Shown piece after piece: positions 16,376-25,501 of a DNA stretch of 64,000 bases. Where the stretch lies: contig AP026969.1 in NCBI GenBank assembly GCA_027923965.1, positions 4,712,001 to 4,776,000 of the forward strand, read 5' to 3'. The first letter of the stretch is position 1, and each line of letters begins with the position of its first letter. The position numbers were made by a program, and so were the translations under genes. The notes under the pieces were generated by a model. That model worked only from the letters and a program-made list of their open reading frames with translations. It ran no database searches and was not told where the DNA came from. Source of the stretch: Comamonadaceae bacterium OS-1. GTDB taxonomy: Bacteria; Pseudomonadota; Gammaproteobacteria; Burkholderiales; Burkholderiaceae_C.

Positions 16376-17208
16376 TCCAGCTGTGCCAGCGTATCGGCAT
16401 CCAGCCGGAGCTGCGCCGCTGCCAGGTTCTCCCGCAGGTGGGCCACCGACGAGGTGCCGGGGATCAGCAGGATGTTGGGCGCGCGCTGCAGCAGCCAGGC
16501 CAGCGCCACCTGCATGGGCGTAGCACCCAGCTGCTGCGCCACCGCCGACAGCCCCGCCGACTGCAAGGGCGAGAACCCCCCCAGCGGAAAGAAGGGCACG
16601 TAGGCAATGCCCTGGCGGGCCAGGTCGTCGATCAGCGCGTCGTCGCCCCGGTGCGCCAGGTTGTACTGGTTTTGCACGCACACGATGGGGCAGATCTTGC
16701 GGCCATCGGCCACCTGCGTGGCGGTGACGTTGCTCAGGCCGATGTGGCGCACCAGGCCCTGCTGTTGCAGCTCGGCCAGCACGGTGAGCGGCTCTTCCAG
16801 CGAGCCCTCTACGGGACGGTGCACGTCCAGCATGCTGCGCAGGTTGACGACATCCAGCACGTCCAGGCCCAGGTTGCGCAGGTTGTCGTGCACCGCCTGG
16901 ATGAGCTCCGGGCGCGACATGGCGGTGATCCACGACCCATCGGCACCGCGGCGGGCGCTGATTTTGGTCACGATAGTGAGGTCGTCTGCGTAGGGGTGCA
17001 GTGCCTCGCGGATCAGCTGGTTGGTGATGTGCGGGCCGTAGAAGTCCGAGGTGTCGATGTGGTTGACCCCGCTGGCCACCGCCTCGCGCAGCACCGCCAG
17101 GGCGGCGGCGGGGTCTTTGGGTGGGCCGAACACGCCGGGGCCCGCGAGCTGCATCGCGCCGTAGCCGAGGCGGTTTACGCTGTGGTCGCCGAGTGGGTAA
17201 GTGGTCAT
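16363..17208 (-). CDS. Aldo/keto reductase
   Basis: A 281-residue oxidoreductase of the aldo/keto reductase superfamily. The opening LGYGAMQLAGPGVFG is followed by catalytic Asp/Tyr in HIDTSDFYGPH, the catalytic Lys in VTKISARRG, and HIGLSNVTATQV. The cofactor-binding end is LIPGTSSVAHLREN. The start at 17208 is chosen because the sequence from MTTYPLGDHSVNR onward is homologous while upstream sequence is not. It is divergent from a LysR regulator by 100 bp, a common pairing in which the regulator controls the enzyme. Its last residues (DAIE) and stop lie within an intergenic repeat. Confidence 0.88.
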   Translation of the reverse strand: MTTYPLGDHSVNRLGYGAMQLAGPGVFGPPKDPAAALAVLREAVASGVNHIDTSDFYGPHITNQLIREALHPYADDLTIVTKISARRGADGSWITAMSRPELIQAVHDNLRNLGLDVLDVVNLRSMLDVHRPVEGSLEEPLTVLAELQQQGLVRHIGLSNVTATQVADGRKICPIVCVQNQYNLAHRGDDALIDDLARQGIAYVPFFPLGGFSPLQSAGLSAVAQQLGATPMQVALAWLLQRAPNILLIPGTSSVAHLRENLAAAQLRLDADTLAQLDAIE

Positions 17209-17308
17209 GGTCAAAAGTCCTGTGGGGTGAAAGTGTGCGAATGGTAGGCAGCCCATCTCCGTTCGACAATCCATCACAATCCGCACGGCCTGTACCAAAT
17301 TACGCACA

Positions 17309-18217
17309 ATGAACGCCAATCTTTCCGACCTGAACGCCTTTTTAGCCGTGGCCCGCGCCAAGGGCTTCCGCGAAGCCGCACGGACCAGCGGCGGCAGTGC
17401 CTCGGCTTTGAGCGAAGCGGTGCGGCGGCTGGAAACCCAGCTCGGCGTGCGTCTGCTGCACCGCACCACGCGCAGCGTCTCCATCACCGAAGCCGGGCAG
17501 CGCCTGCTGGAGCGGCTGACCCCGGCGCTGACCGAGGTGCAGGCCGCGCTGGATGTGGTCAACGGGTTTCGTGACCGGCCTGCGGGCACTTTGCGGCTGA
17601 ACGTGGCCGTCAGCGCGGCCCGCCTGGTGTTGCCCGCCATCGTGCCAGGCTTTTTGGCGGCCTACCCCGACATCGCATTGGAGGTGTTTGCCGACGACAG
17701 CTTTGTGGACGTGCTGGCGGTGGGCTGCGACGCCGGTATCCGCTACGAGGAGCGGCTGGAAAAAGACATGATCGCTGTGCCCATCGGCCCGCGCCAGCAG
17801 CGCTTTGCCCTGGCCGCGTCGCCCGCCTACCTGGCCCGCTGCGGCACACCCCAGCACCCCCGCGACCTGCTGCAGCACGCCTGCCTGCAAGGCCGGTTCA
17901 GCAGCGGGGCCCTGCCTGCCTGGGAGTTTGCGCAGGGCAGTGAAACCGTGCGCATCGACCCCCGTGGCCCGCTCATCGTGCAGATCGGCACCGGCATTGA
18001 TCTGGTAGTGGATGCGGCGGTGGCGGGCACGGGCCTGGTGTATTTGTTTGAAGACTGGCTGCGCCCGCACCTGGCCAGCGGGGCCCTGCAGCCCGTGCTG
18101 GAACCCTGGTGGCCGCGTTTCTCGGGCCCGTTTCTCTACTACTCCGGCAGGCGGCTGCCGCCTGCGCCCTTGCGGGCCTTCATTGATTTTGTGCGGGCCC
18201 AGGCCGGGCCAGCCTGA
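17309..18217 (+). CDS. LysR-family transcriptional regulator
   Basis: A 302-residue LysR-type regulator. The N-terminal helix-turn-helix (residues 5-62) contains LNAFLAVARAKGFREAAR and LGVRLLHRTTRSV. The C-terminal effector domain (about 90-297) has the usual GCDAGIRYEERLEKDMIAV segment seen in aldo/keto-reductase-linked members. It is divergent from the aldo/keto reductase gene and probably regulates it, as well as itself, from the 100-bp spacer. Confidence 0.9.
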   Translation: MNANLSDLNAFLAVARAKGFREAARTSGGSASALSEAVRRLETQLGVRLLHRTTRSVSITEAGQRLLERLTPALTEVQAALDVVNGFRDRPAGTLRLNVAVSAARLVLPAIVPGFLAAYPDIALEVFADDSFVDVLAVGCDAGIRYEERLEKDMIAVPIGPRQQRFALAASPAYLARCGTPQHPRDLLQHACLQGRFSSGALPAWEFAQGSETVRIDPRGPLIVQIGTGIDLVVDAAVAGTGLVYLFEDWLRPHLASGALQPVLEPWWPRFSGPFLYYSGRRLPPAPLRAFIDFVRAQAGPA

Positions 18218-18249
18218 AGGTCCGGTCTGGTGGGATTTTGTGAAGAATC

Positions 18250-18300
18250 AGGCTCTTATGCCCATTGAATAAGCGTGAGTAGCTATTAATTAAATAGCAT
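18250..18300 (+). repeat. Intergenic palindromic repeat, copy 5
   Basis: Contains CTTATGCCCATTGAATAAGC, then GTGAGTAGCTATTAATTAAA and TAGCAT. It lies between the convergent LysR and imelysin-like genes. Confidence 0.75.
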
Positions 18301-18346
18301 GCGCACATTCGATAACCGGGTGTTGGATCACGGGTGGGCCCTGTTG

Positions 18347-19384
18347 TCAGTCGCCGTCTTCGTCAAAGAAACTGATGGTGAATTGCAGGGCGGGGCCCAG
18401 GTCTTTTTCGGTGCAGTGCTGCAGGGCCTTCAAGGCCGTGACCAGCTGGTGCAGCGGCACGCTGGCGGCGGTGGGGTCGCGGCTGGCCAGCAGGCGGTCC
18501 ATGGCCTGGTCCACGTTGGCCACGGCTTGCTGCAGCAGCACGGCCTGGGGCGCGTGGTTGTGCGCCAGCAAATAGCCGTGCACGCTGGGTGCGTCGGTGG
18601 CGGACGCAGAGCCGATGGCCAGGCTGCGCAAGGCCTGCCAGTGGATGGCCCAGGCCTGGACCGCGTGGCCGCTGGCGCTCCGGTTGAAGGTGGCAAAACG
18701 CCCGGCGTTGAGTTTTTGCAACGTCCGGTCAATGTCTTCGCGCCACAGCTTTTGCAAGGCACCGTTCCACAGGTTCAGAAACTCGTACATCGCGTACTCG
18801 GCCTCCGGGTCGTCCCAACCGGCTTGCAGGGCGGCGGCATAGGCGCTTTGCAAGGCCCGGGCTTCGGCCAGGATGTCGCTGGCCAACTGCTCTGCGTAGT
18901 GGCAAGCGGGCGTGTGTGCGCGCAGCTTGCCGGGCCACAGCAGCCACTCCAGCGCGGGCAGGCCTTTGGCCGGGGCGCTGATGGATTCCAGGGTGGTTGC
19001 GTCGGGGGCCACGGTGCGTACCGCCTCGGCAATGGCTTCGGGCCGGGCGGGCATGAAGTCCAGGCTGCGCGGCGAGCGGCGCGCCAGCAGCGCCCCGCCC
19101 CGCACGGCCGAAAAATGCTCCCAGGCCGACACCGTGCGCAGCCACTGGTGCCGGGCACGGGCCAATGCCTCGGGTTCGGTGGCCGCGTCGGCGGCGCACA
19201 GCTGTTGCAGCGGGCCGACCAGGGCCTGGCTTTGCGTAGCAAAGTCGTCGGCCCCCGGCACATACCACTGGGCGTAGATACCCCGCACGAAGCGGGCGTA
19301 GGCCTCGAACGGCTGGTCGGCGGGGGCCGCCCAGGCCGGGGCGGTGCAGCCTACGGTGATCCACAGCAACAGGGTGCGCAGCAT
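18347..19384 (-). CDS. Imelysin-family (M75-like) exported protein
   Basis: A 345-residue protein with a signal peptide of about 19 residues (ending APAWA) and an almost wholly helical, alanine-rich imelysin domain. Imelysin relatives such as EfeO and IrpA take part in iron handling in the periplasm. The usual GxHxxE motif appears here as GLPALE, with Pro in place of His, so the canonical metal site is altered. The WEHFSAVRGG and LLARRSPRSLDFMPA segments fit the insulin-cleaving-membrane-protease-like branch. It lies 14 bp downstream of the porin gene and is the last gene of the phosphoesterase-porin unit. Confidence 0.75.
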   Translation of the reverse strand: MLRTLLLWITVGCTAPAWAAPADQPFEAYARFVRGIYAQWYVPGADDFATQSQALVGPLQQLCAADAATEPEALARARHQWLRTVSAWEHFSAVRGGALLARRSPRSLDFMPARPEAIAEAVRTVAPDATTLESISAPAKGLPALEWLLWPGKLRAHTPACHYAEQLASDILAEARALQSAYAAALQAGWDDPEAEYAMYEFLNLWNGALQKLWREDIDRTLQKLNAGRFATFNRSASGHAVQAWAIHWQALRSLAIGSASATDAPSVHGYLLAHNHAPQAVLLQQAVANVDQAMDRLLASRDPTAASVPLHQLVTALKALQHCTEKDLGPALQFTISFFDEDGD

Positions 19385-19398
19385 GGGGCTTGCTTTGC

Positions 19399-20472
19399 CT
19401 AGAACTTGTGGCGCAGGGCCACTTCGTAGCCGGTGCCATTGCGGGCGCTGGCTTCGGCACCGTTCTTGGCAAAGGTCTTCATGCGCTCCTGGGCCAGGGA
19501 GACGGCCACCAGCGTGCGTTTGCTGAAGTCGTACTGGTAGCCCAGGCCCAGGCGCACGCTGTCCTTGTCGCTGGAGTGGTCACCGGTGGTCTTGATCTGG
19601 TCGCCATCGATCCAGCGCAGCGAAGCCAGCAGCCGGTGTTGGCCCAGCGGCACGATGGTGCCCAGGGTCAGCACCCGCTCGGCCCCGGTGTCGGCCAGGT
19701 TCAGTTGGGACGAGCGCGCGTACAGGCCGAGCAGCTTGAAGCGCGTGAAGTCGTACGAGCCCGCCAGGGTGACGGTGGTGCGGGCATCGTCACCGGCTTT
19801 GTCGGGCGAGCCTTCGATAAAGCTCTCGCGCTGGTACGAGCTGCTGAGCGACAGCGGGCCCTGGTCGTACAGCGCCACCAGGCCGTAGGCGCGGGTGTGC
19901 ACGCCTTCGCCGGGGGCGGCACCCACACCCAGCTTCACACCGCTCCAGCGCGGGGTGGCGTAGTAAATGGCGTTGTTCCATTTCTGGAACACGCGGGCGG
20001 TGCGGCTGCCGTTGGCGGCCAGGCTGTCGCCGTCAAAGGCTTCAAAGCGGCTGGCATTGGCCTCGTCGGCCGGGCTGGACTGTTTGCCCAGGGTGACGCT
20101 GCCCAGCTTCTGGCTTTGCAGGCCGACGTAGGCGTATTGCTTGAAGAGCTGGCCGGTGGCGTTCTTGTCGGTCTGCACCACGCCGGTGTCGGCATCGAAG
20201 CGCGACTCCAGTCGGAACACGGCGGCCAGGCCGTCGCCCAGGTCTTCCTTGCCGACGAAGCCAAAGCGCCCGGCCGAGCTGTTACCCACGCTCCATTGGC
20301 GGTCGTCGTTTTTCGACAGGTCGGTGGGTGCGTTGCGCAGGCCCACATCGACCCGGCCGTAGAGGGTGATGCCGGATTTCTCGCCGGAGGTTTGGCTGTG
20401 GGCCGCAGTGCCCAGCAAGACCAGGCCGATGGCGGCCAGGGTATGTAGTGTGAAGTGGTTGGAATGTTGCAA
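19399..20472 (-). CDS. Gram-negative general porin
   Basis: A 357-residue outer-membrane trimeric porin of the betaproteobacterial OmpC-like family. The signal peptide is about 25 residues long and is followed by the typical first strand SGITLYGRVDVGL. SSAGRFGFVGKEDLGDGLAA and FRLESRF follow, and the last strand ends with a C-terminal phenylalanine (EVALRHKF). It lies 42 bp downstream of a secreted phosphoesterase gene in the same unit, suggesting it admits the phosphorylated or dephosphorylated substrate of that system. Pore selectivity cannot be read from the sequence. Confidence 0.92.
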   Translation of the reverse strand: MQHSNHFTLHTLAAIGLVLLGTAAHSQTSGEKSGITLYGRVDVGLRNAPTDLSKNDDRQWSVGNSSAGRFGFVGKEDLGDGLAAVFRLESRFDADTGVVQTDKNATGQLFKQYAYVGLQSQKLGSVTLGKQSSPADEANASRFEAFDGDSLAANGSRTARVFQKWNNAIYYATPRWSGVKLGVGAAPGEGVHTRAYGLVALYDQGPLSLSSSYQRESFIEGSPDKAGDDARTTVTLAGSYDFTRFKLLGLYARSSQLNLADTGAERVLTLGTIVPLGQHRLLASLRWIDGDQIKTTGDHSSDKDSVRLGLGYQYDFSKRTLVAVSLAQERMKTFAKNGAEASARNGTGYEVALRHKF

Positions 20473-20514
20473 GCGTGTCTCCTCGTTGTGGTTGGAAAGT
20501 CAGGGCCAGGGAAA

Positions 20515-21900
20515 TCAGAACTTCAAGGCCCGGGCCAGGCTGGTGGCCTTGGCATCGCGCGTGCCCAGCGGGGCCAGGCCAAAACGGTCTTCGATCAGCT
20601 TCAGGATGGAGACGGTCTCGTACTGGGTGTGGTCGATGTGGCCGCCTTCGCTGAACGGCGACACTACGATGGCGGGAATGCGCGAGCCGGGGCCCCAGCG
20701 GTCGCCCTTGGGTGGTGCAACGTGGTCCCAGAAGCCGCCGTTTTCGTCGGTGGTGACGATGACCACGGTGTTCTTCCATTGCGGTCCGGCCATGATGGCG
20801 TTGACGATCTCGGTGGCTTCGGCATCGCCTGCGGCCACGCTGCCGCGACCGGGGTGCATGTTCATGCCGCCCGTGGGTTTGTAGAACGCCACCGGGGGCA
20901 GGGTGCCGTCGCGCACACCGGCCATGAAGTCTTCGCGGTCCTTCAGGTGGGCTTTGCGCTCGGTGGCGCTGTCGATAAAGCGCTTGAAGGCGATGAGCGG
21001 CTGGTGGTGGTATGAAAAGCTGGCCACGCCTTTGCCCGCCTGGGTGGCGGCGACGGCGCGGTTGAAGTCCTGGCCGTAGTAGGCCCAGGGGATGCCCTTG
21101 TCGCTCAGGCGGTCGCCAATGGTGGGGGCGGTTTGCGGTGGCAGCAGGGCCTGTTTTTTGGTGGGATCAAACAGCCAGGTGCTTTGCATGGTGTTGACGG
21201 CATAGCCGTCTTGCGTCACATAGGCTTCGGGCTCATCGGGCTCGGATGAGCGGCCTTGAGCGTCCAGCGCCACGATGTGGTGGGGCGCGTTGGTGTACAC
21301 CGGGGTGCAGGCGCAGACCAGCCAGAAATGGTTCAGGAACGAGCCGCCAAAGGCCGACTGGAAGAAGTTGTCGGCCAGGGTGAAGCGCTGCGCCAGTTTC
21401 CACAGGCCCAGCGAGCTGCCGTCGTAGGTGCCCATCAGCAGGCCGCCGCTGTTGCCGTCGGCCACGAAGCGGTCGTTGCGCCCGCCATTGATCTGGCGCT
21501 GGTTGGCCCAGAAGGCGTGGATGGGGCTGAATAGGGTGTCGTTCAGGCCGACCTTGGGGTCGAGGCGGAACGGGCCGTTCGGAATGGGGGCGCTCAGGCG
21601 CGCATCGGGCTTGCCGGTTTTGTCCGCCAGTGGCGGGGGCAGCACGGCGTAGGGCTGGTTGTTGGCATCCACCTGAACGACACCTTGGCCCAGCGCCCGG
21701 GCATTGGCCACGCCGTTGGCACCGGGGTACAGGCCGAACAGGTGGTCGAAGCTGCGGTTTTCCAGGTAGACCACCACGATCTGGCCGATTTTGGCCAGTT
21801 GGGGGTCGGGCGCAGACGCTTGTTGGGCGGGCTGGTAGGTGCTGCAAGCCGACAACAGCAGCGCAGCGGCAAGGGCAACGGGTTTGAGAGGCAGGCGCAT
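20515..21900 (-). CDS. Lipoprotein phosphoesterase (acid phosphatase / phospholipase C family)
   Basis: A 461-residue enzyme of the phosphoesterase family that includes phospholipases C and AcpA-type acid phosphatases. The start at 21900 has AGGAG seven bases upstream. A lipoprotein signal ends LLLSACS, so the protein is anchored to a membrane. Catalytic motifs include VVVYLENRSFDHLFG near the N-terminus and TTDENGGFWDHV near the C-terminus, both typical metal-binding blocks. It probably releases phosphate from organic phosphoesters in the periplasm. It heads a unit with a porin and an imelysin-like gene and has the LacI-type operator core 36 bp before its start. Confidence 0.88.
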   Translation of the reverse strand: MRLPLKPVALAAALLLSACSTYQPAQQASAPDPQLAKIGQIVVVYLENRSFDHLFGLYPGANGVANARALGQGVVQVDANNQPYAVLPPPLADKTGKPDARLSAPIPNGPFRLDPKVGLNDTLFSPIHAFWANQRQINGGRNDRFVADGNSGGLLMGTYDGSSLGLWKLAQRFTLADNFFQSAFGGSFLNHFWLVCACTPVYTNAPHHIVALDAQGRSSEPDEPEAYVTQDGYAVNTMQSTWLFDPTKKQALLPPQTAPTIGDRLSDKGIPWAYYGQDFNRAVAATQAGKGVASFSYHHQPLIAFKRFIDSATERKAHLKDREDFMAGVRDGTLPPVAFYKPTGGMNMHPGRGSVAAGDAEATEIVNAIMAGPQWKNTVVIVTTDENGGFWDHVAPPKGDRWGPGSRIPAIVVSPFSEGGHIDHTQYETVSILKLIEDRFGLAPLGTRDAKATSLARALKF

Positions 21901-21935
21901 CAAAGTCTCCTGGGGTGTAAGGATAAAAACGTAAC

Positions 21936-21947
21936 GCACACGTGTGC
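21936..21947. promoter_or_regulatory. LacI-type operator core before the phosphoesterase unit
   Basis: The perfect palindrome GCACACGTGTGC is the same core as in the 16-bp palindrome at 28769-28784, and the right flank AA is also shared. It lies between the minus-strand terminator of the upstream unit and the phosphoesterase start. This makes the second unit a probable member of the same regulon. Confidence 0.7.
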
Positions 21948-21957
21948 AATACAGTGC

Positions 21958-21981
21958 AAAAAAAGGGGCGTGGTGGCCCCT
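21958..21981 (-). terminator. Rho-independent terminator after the phosphatase gene
   Basis: On the minus strand a stem AGGGGC / GCCCCT with a 6-base loop is followed directly by seven T residues. It begins 12 bp after the stop of the histidine phosphatase gene and should end the transport operon before the second operator-promoter. Confidence 0.8.
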
Positions 21982-21992
21982 CGTGGGCTCTC

Positions 21993-23585
21993 TTACAGGC
22001 TGGTGTGCCCGTAGCAGGTCTTCAACTTGGTGTAGTCGTAGTAGTGGCTACCCGTCGCAAAACGTGCGCTGTCGCACGCGGCCTTGAAGTCGGTTTCTTT
22101 CTCGTTGTAGAGCATCTTGACCAGCACCGTGCCGCTGCTGTTCTTCACCACGTCCCACTGCATATTGGCTGCCATGGGGGCTACGTAGTCACCGCGCCAG
22201 GGGTTGTTGGCGTAGCTGTACAGGCTGGCCAGGGGCTGTTGCTGCAACACGTTTTTCAGCCCCATCTTGGAGGCGAAGGGGATAACGATTTCGGCATGCG
22301 CAAAACGCAGCTTGGCGACGTGGCCGAGGTTGCCTTTGGCGATGGCATCGACTTCGGTGAAGAAGTCGTCTTCCAGGATTTGCGCCATCTTCCAGGTGAC
22401 GCTGCCTTTTTCCAGAATGCCGGGGCCCATCTTGTAGAAGTCGGCGGCATCCTGGGTAAAGGCAAAGTACTGGGCCTGCGCCAGTGGCATGTAGCCGGAG
22501 AAATCGACCTTGGCCTCGCTCTTCATGGCCGGGGCAATCACGTACAGCTCGTACAGCAGGGAGGCGGCTTCGCCCAGGTTGGTGATGCCGGTTTTGCCAT
22601 CGCCCGCCAGGGTGCTGGTGAACTTGCCGTCGTCGCTGGTGTAGGTGAAGCTGCCGGTGTTGGCAAAGCTGTAGGTGCCGGCTTCGATCTTGTCCACAAA
22701 GGCTTTGGTGAACAGCCGCTCCAGCACCACGCGCCCGGCGGTTTTGGCTGCGGGGTCGGCCAGGATGGCGGCTTGCTTGGAGGCCAGGTCGCTGTCTTTC
22801 AGCCAGTTCTGGAAGGCCTGGCTGTCCTGGTAAGTTTGGTACAGCGGGTCGGCAGGGCTGGTGACCAGGTCGGTGGCGGCCACCAGTTTGTGGAAGTAGA
22901 GCAGGAAATGGTTGGTGCCAGCCGGTTGGGCTACAGGGGCTGCCGCCGGGTAAGGCGCGGGTGCAGCCGGGTAGTTCACCAGGCTGGTCAGGTTGGTTTG
23001 CGCGGCCAGCAGCGACTTGACGAAGAAGGCCCCGCTGTCTACCGCGCGGTCCACACCCGAAGTGACCACCACGATCTGGCGGGGGCTGCTGCTGGCGGCG
23101 GCACCGGCCTGGGTGAACAGGGCCGCGTTGCGGCCCAGCATGCGTTGGGCGAGTTGGGTGTGCTCGGTGATGCCGACCTGGGTTTCATTGCCGTAGCCCG
23201 GCTTGCTGATGCCCGCCACGTTGTAGCCGAGCAGAAAGTTGGCCTTCATGATCTTCAGCACATCGGGGCCCAGCTGGGCACCGAGGGTGGTCAGGGCACC
23301 GTCGTCTGAGGCTTTCTTCCACATGTTGTAGACGGCCAGGTCGTACTTCAGGCTGGACAGGCCGCGCGAGCCGTGGCGCGCCATGAGCTGGGTGTAGACC
23401 GTGCCGTAGCCGCTGGGGGGGGCTTCGTAGGTGGCAGCATTTTGCTGCGGGCTGTACGGTGTCTTGGTTTGGTAGTAGAGATTGGGGCTGGGTGCGTCAT
23501 CGCCACCGCCGCAACCGGCCAGGGTGAGGGCGACGCTGCCCAGGACGCAGGCGAGTGGGCGTTGCAATGCGGGTATGTGAACCAT
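21993..23585 (-). CDS. Lipoprotein histidine phosphatase, MINPP/phytase-like branch
   Basis: A 530-residue member of the histidine acid phosphatase branch. The signal ends with lipobox LAGC (Cys25), so it is a lipoprotein. The phospho-acceptor motif is MARHGSRG with His71. The proton-donor motif is HAE at about residue 430 (LRFAHAE), which is the form seen in multiple inositol polyphosphate phosphatases rather than the HD of AppA phytases. These enzymes remove phosphates from phytate and related inositol phosphates. The gene follows an inositol-monophosphatase-family gene by 45 bp and is the last gene of the ABC transporter operon. The substrate is inferred from family and context. Confidence 0.82.
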   Translation of the reverse strand: MVHIPALQRPLACVLGSVALTLAGCGGGDDAPSPNLYYQTKTPYSPQQNAATYEAPPSGYGTVYTQLMARHGSRGLSSLKYDLAVYNMWKKASDDGALTTLGAQLGPDVLKIMKANFLLGYNVAGISKPGYGNETQVGITEHTQLAQRMLGRNAALFTQAGAAASSSPRQIVVVTSGVDRAVDSGAFFVKSLLAAQTNLTSLVNYPAAPAPYPAAAPVAQPAGTNHFLLYFHKLVAATDLVTSPADPLYQTYQDSQAFQNWLKDSDLASKQAAILADPAAKTAGRVVLERLFTKAFVDKIEAGTYSFANTGSFTYTSDDGKFTSTLAGDGKTGITNLGEAASLLYELYVIAPAMKSEAKVDFSGYMPLAQAQYFAFTQDAADFYKMGPGILEKGSVTWKMAQILEDDFFTEVDAIAKGNLGHVAKLRFAHAEIVIPFASKMGLKNVLQQQPLASLYSYANNPWRGDYVAPMAANMQWDVVKNSSGTVLVKMLYNEKETDFKAACDSARFATGSHYYDYTKLKTCYGHTSL

Positions 23586-23630
23586 GGAGTTTTGTTTTCT
23601 GGAAGGGTGGGTAAATTTGGCGATGGGGCG

Positions 23631-24428
23631 TTACAGCGCGGTGACCGGCTCCACCAGCGCCAGCAGCGGCGCATACAGGTGGGGACCGGCGGCGATGATG
23701 GGGTTGCCGTCGTGCAGGCCGTTGTGGGCCAGGAAGTCGTTCACCTGGCCCCCGGCCTCCATTACCAGCACGATGGCGGCCAGGCAATCCCAGGCGTTGA
23801 TGTGCGGTTCGTAGTAGCCGATGAGCCGGCCTGCGGCCACATACGACAGCATCAGCGCGCCAGAGCCGTTGCGGATGAACATGCCGCCACCCGCCAGCAC
23901 CCGGTCCAGGAACGGCACAAAGGCACTCACCGGCACCCGGTGCGAGAAGCCCACGCCCAGCACGCCTTCGGTGATGCTGCGGGCGCTGTGGGCCTGCATG
24001 GGCAGCTGGTTCACAAATGCGCCCTGGCCTGCGCAGGCGTGGAACATCTCGTCGCTGTTCGGGTCAAACACCACGCCAATCACGGGCTTGCCGGCATGCA
24101 TCACCGCGATGGACAGGCACCAGGCGTGCATGCCGTTGACGAAGCAGGCCGTGCCGTCGATCGGGTCGATGACCCACAGGTAGTCGGCATCGGCATGGTC
24201 GAGCCCACCCTCTTCGCCCAGAAAACCGTCGTCGGCAAAGCGTGCCAGCACCTGGGCGCGGATGTACAGCTCGGTGTCTTTGTCGGCCGCGCTGACCATG
24301 TCCTGCAAGCCCTTGGATTCGATCACCAATTGGTCGCGCTTGCGAAACCATTCCAGGGCCTGCAGCCCCGCCTGGCGGGCAATGCTTTGGGCCAGCGCGT
24401 AGCGCGCATCGATGGCAGCGGAGCTCAT
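23631..24428 (-). CDS. Inositol monophosphatase-family phosphatase
   Basis: A 265-residue magnesium-dependent phosphatase of the IMPase/FBPase/CysQ superfamily. The metal-binding motif is LWVIDPIDGTACFVNG, with the upstream EEGG glutamates and the later INAWDCLAA supplying the third site. The ATG overlaps the stop codon of the ABC ATPase gene (ATGA), so the start is firm and expression is coupled to transport. No signal peptide is present, so it acts in the cytoplasm. Its coupling to an importer implies that the imported compound is a phosphorylated polyol or sugar, which this enzyme dephosphorylates. Confidence 0.9.
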   Translation of the reverse strand: MSSAAIDARYALAQSIARQAGLQALEWFRKRDQLVIESKGLQDMVSAADKDTELYIRAQVLARFADDGFLGEEGGLDHADADYLWVIDPIDGTACFVNGMHAWCLSIAVMHAGKPVIGVVFDPNSDEMFHACAGQGAFVNQLPMQAHSARSITEGVLGVGFSHRVPVSAFVPFLDRVLAGGGMFIRNGSGALMLSYVAAGRLIGYYEPHINAWDCLAAIVLVMEAGGQVNDFLAHNGLHDGNPIIAAGPHLYAPLLALVEPVTAL

Positions 24429-25501
24429 ACCCGGCCTCCCACAATGCACACACCGTGGTCGGCAAAGCCGATGCCGACCGACGAACCCACGGCCAGCGGC
24501 TGCTGCACATCGGTTTGGCGTACAAACAATTCACCCAGTGGCGACTCCACCGCGTACTGCATTTCGGTGCCCAGAAAGGCCGCGTGGCGCACTTGGCCCA
24601 CCAGGATGTGCTGGTGGGTGGCAGGGGCCAGATGCACTGCGTCGGGTCGCACCGCAATGCGGATCTCGCCACGGTAGGCGCGGGGGTTCGCCAGCTGTAC
24701 CGCCAGGCCACCGACCAGGCAGTCGGCGTGGCCTGCGGACACCTGGCCCAGGATTTCGCCGGTGACGCGGTTGGCATCGCAGATGAAGTCGGCCACAAAC
24801 TCGTCGGCGGGCGTGTCGAACAGTTCGCGCGGCGTGCCCTGCTGGGCAATGCGCTGGTTGTTCATGACGATGATCTGGTCGGACACGGCCAGGGCCTCTT
24901 CCTGATCGTGGGTGACGTACACGGCGGTGAGCTGCAGGCGCTGCTGGATTTCGCGGATTTCTTCGCGCACCCGGCGGCGCAGCTTGGTGTCCAGGTTCGA
25001 CAGCGGCTCATCCAGCAGCAGCACCTGCGGCTTGAGCACCAGGGCCCGGGCCACGGCCACACGCTGTTGCTGGCCGCCCGAGAGTTCGCTGGGCAGGCGC
25101 GGGCCGTAGTCGTTCAGGCCGACCAGGCGCAGGCCTTCCAGGGCCTGCTCACGCGCATCGGCCTTGCGGGCACCGCCGACCTCCAGACCGTAGGCCACGT
25201 TTTCCAACACCGTCATGTGCGGGAACAGCGCGTACGACTGGAACACCATGCTCACATTGCGCTCGATGGCCGACTGCTGGGTGACATCCTGGCCGCCGAT
25301 GAAAATGCGGCCCTGGCTCACATGCTCCAGTCCGGCAATCAGCCGCAGCGTAGAGGTCTTGCCGCAGCCGCTGGGGCCGAGCAGGGTGACCAGCGTGCCT
25401 TGCGGAATGCTGAAGGACACGTCGTTGACAGCAACGACCTTGCCGTATTGTTTGGTGACGCGCTCGAAGACCAGCGCGCCCTGCGTGGGGGCAGTACTCA
25501 T
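24425..25501 (-). CDS. ABC transporter ATP-binding protein (FbpC/AfuC/PotA-like)
   Basis: A 358-residue ATPase. Walker A is GPSGCGKTS near residue 40, the signature is LSGGQQQRVAVARAL and Walker B is VLLLDEPLSNLD, with the switch His in VTHDQEEA. A C-terminal TOBE-like domain follows residue 240. It energises import with the fused permease encoded upstream; the two genes overlap by four bases. This class serves ferric iron, polyamines, phosphonates and, in Actinobacillus AfuABC, hexose phosphates. The surrounding phosphatases favour a phosphorylated substrate. Confidence 0.93.
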   Translation of the reverse strand: MSTAPTQGALVFERVTKQYGKVVAVNDVSFSIPQGTLVTLLGPSGCGKTSTLRLIAGLEHVSQGRIFIGGQDVTQQSAIERNVSMVFQSYALFPHMTVLENVAYGLEVGGARKADAREQALEGLRLVGLNDYGPRLPSELSGGQQQRVAVARALVLKPQVLLLDEPLSNLDTKLRRRVREEIREIQQRLQLTAVYVTHDQEEALAVSDQIIVMNNQRIAQQGTPRELFDTPADEFVADFICDANRVTGEILGQVSAGHADCLVGGLAVQLANPRAYRGEIRIAVRPDAVHLAPATHQHILVGQVRHAAFLGTEMQYAVESPLGELFVRQTDVQQPLAVGSSVGIGFADHGVCIVGGRV

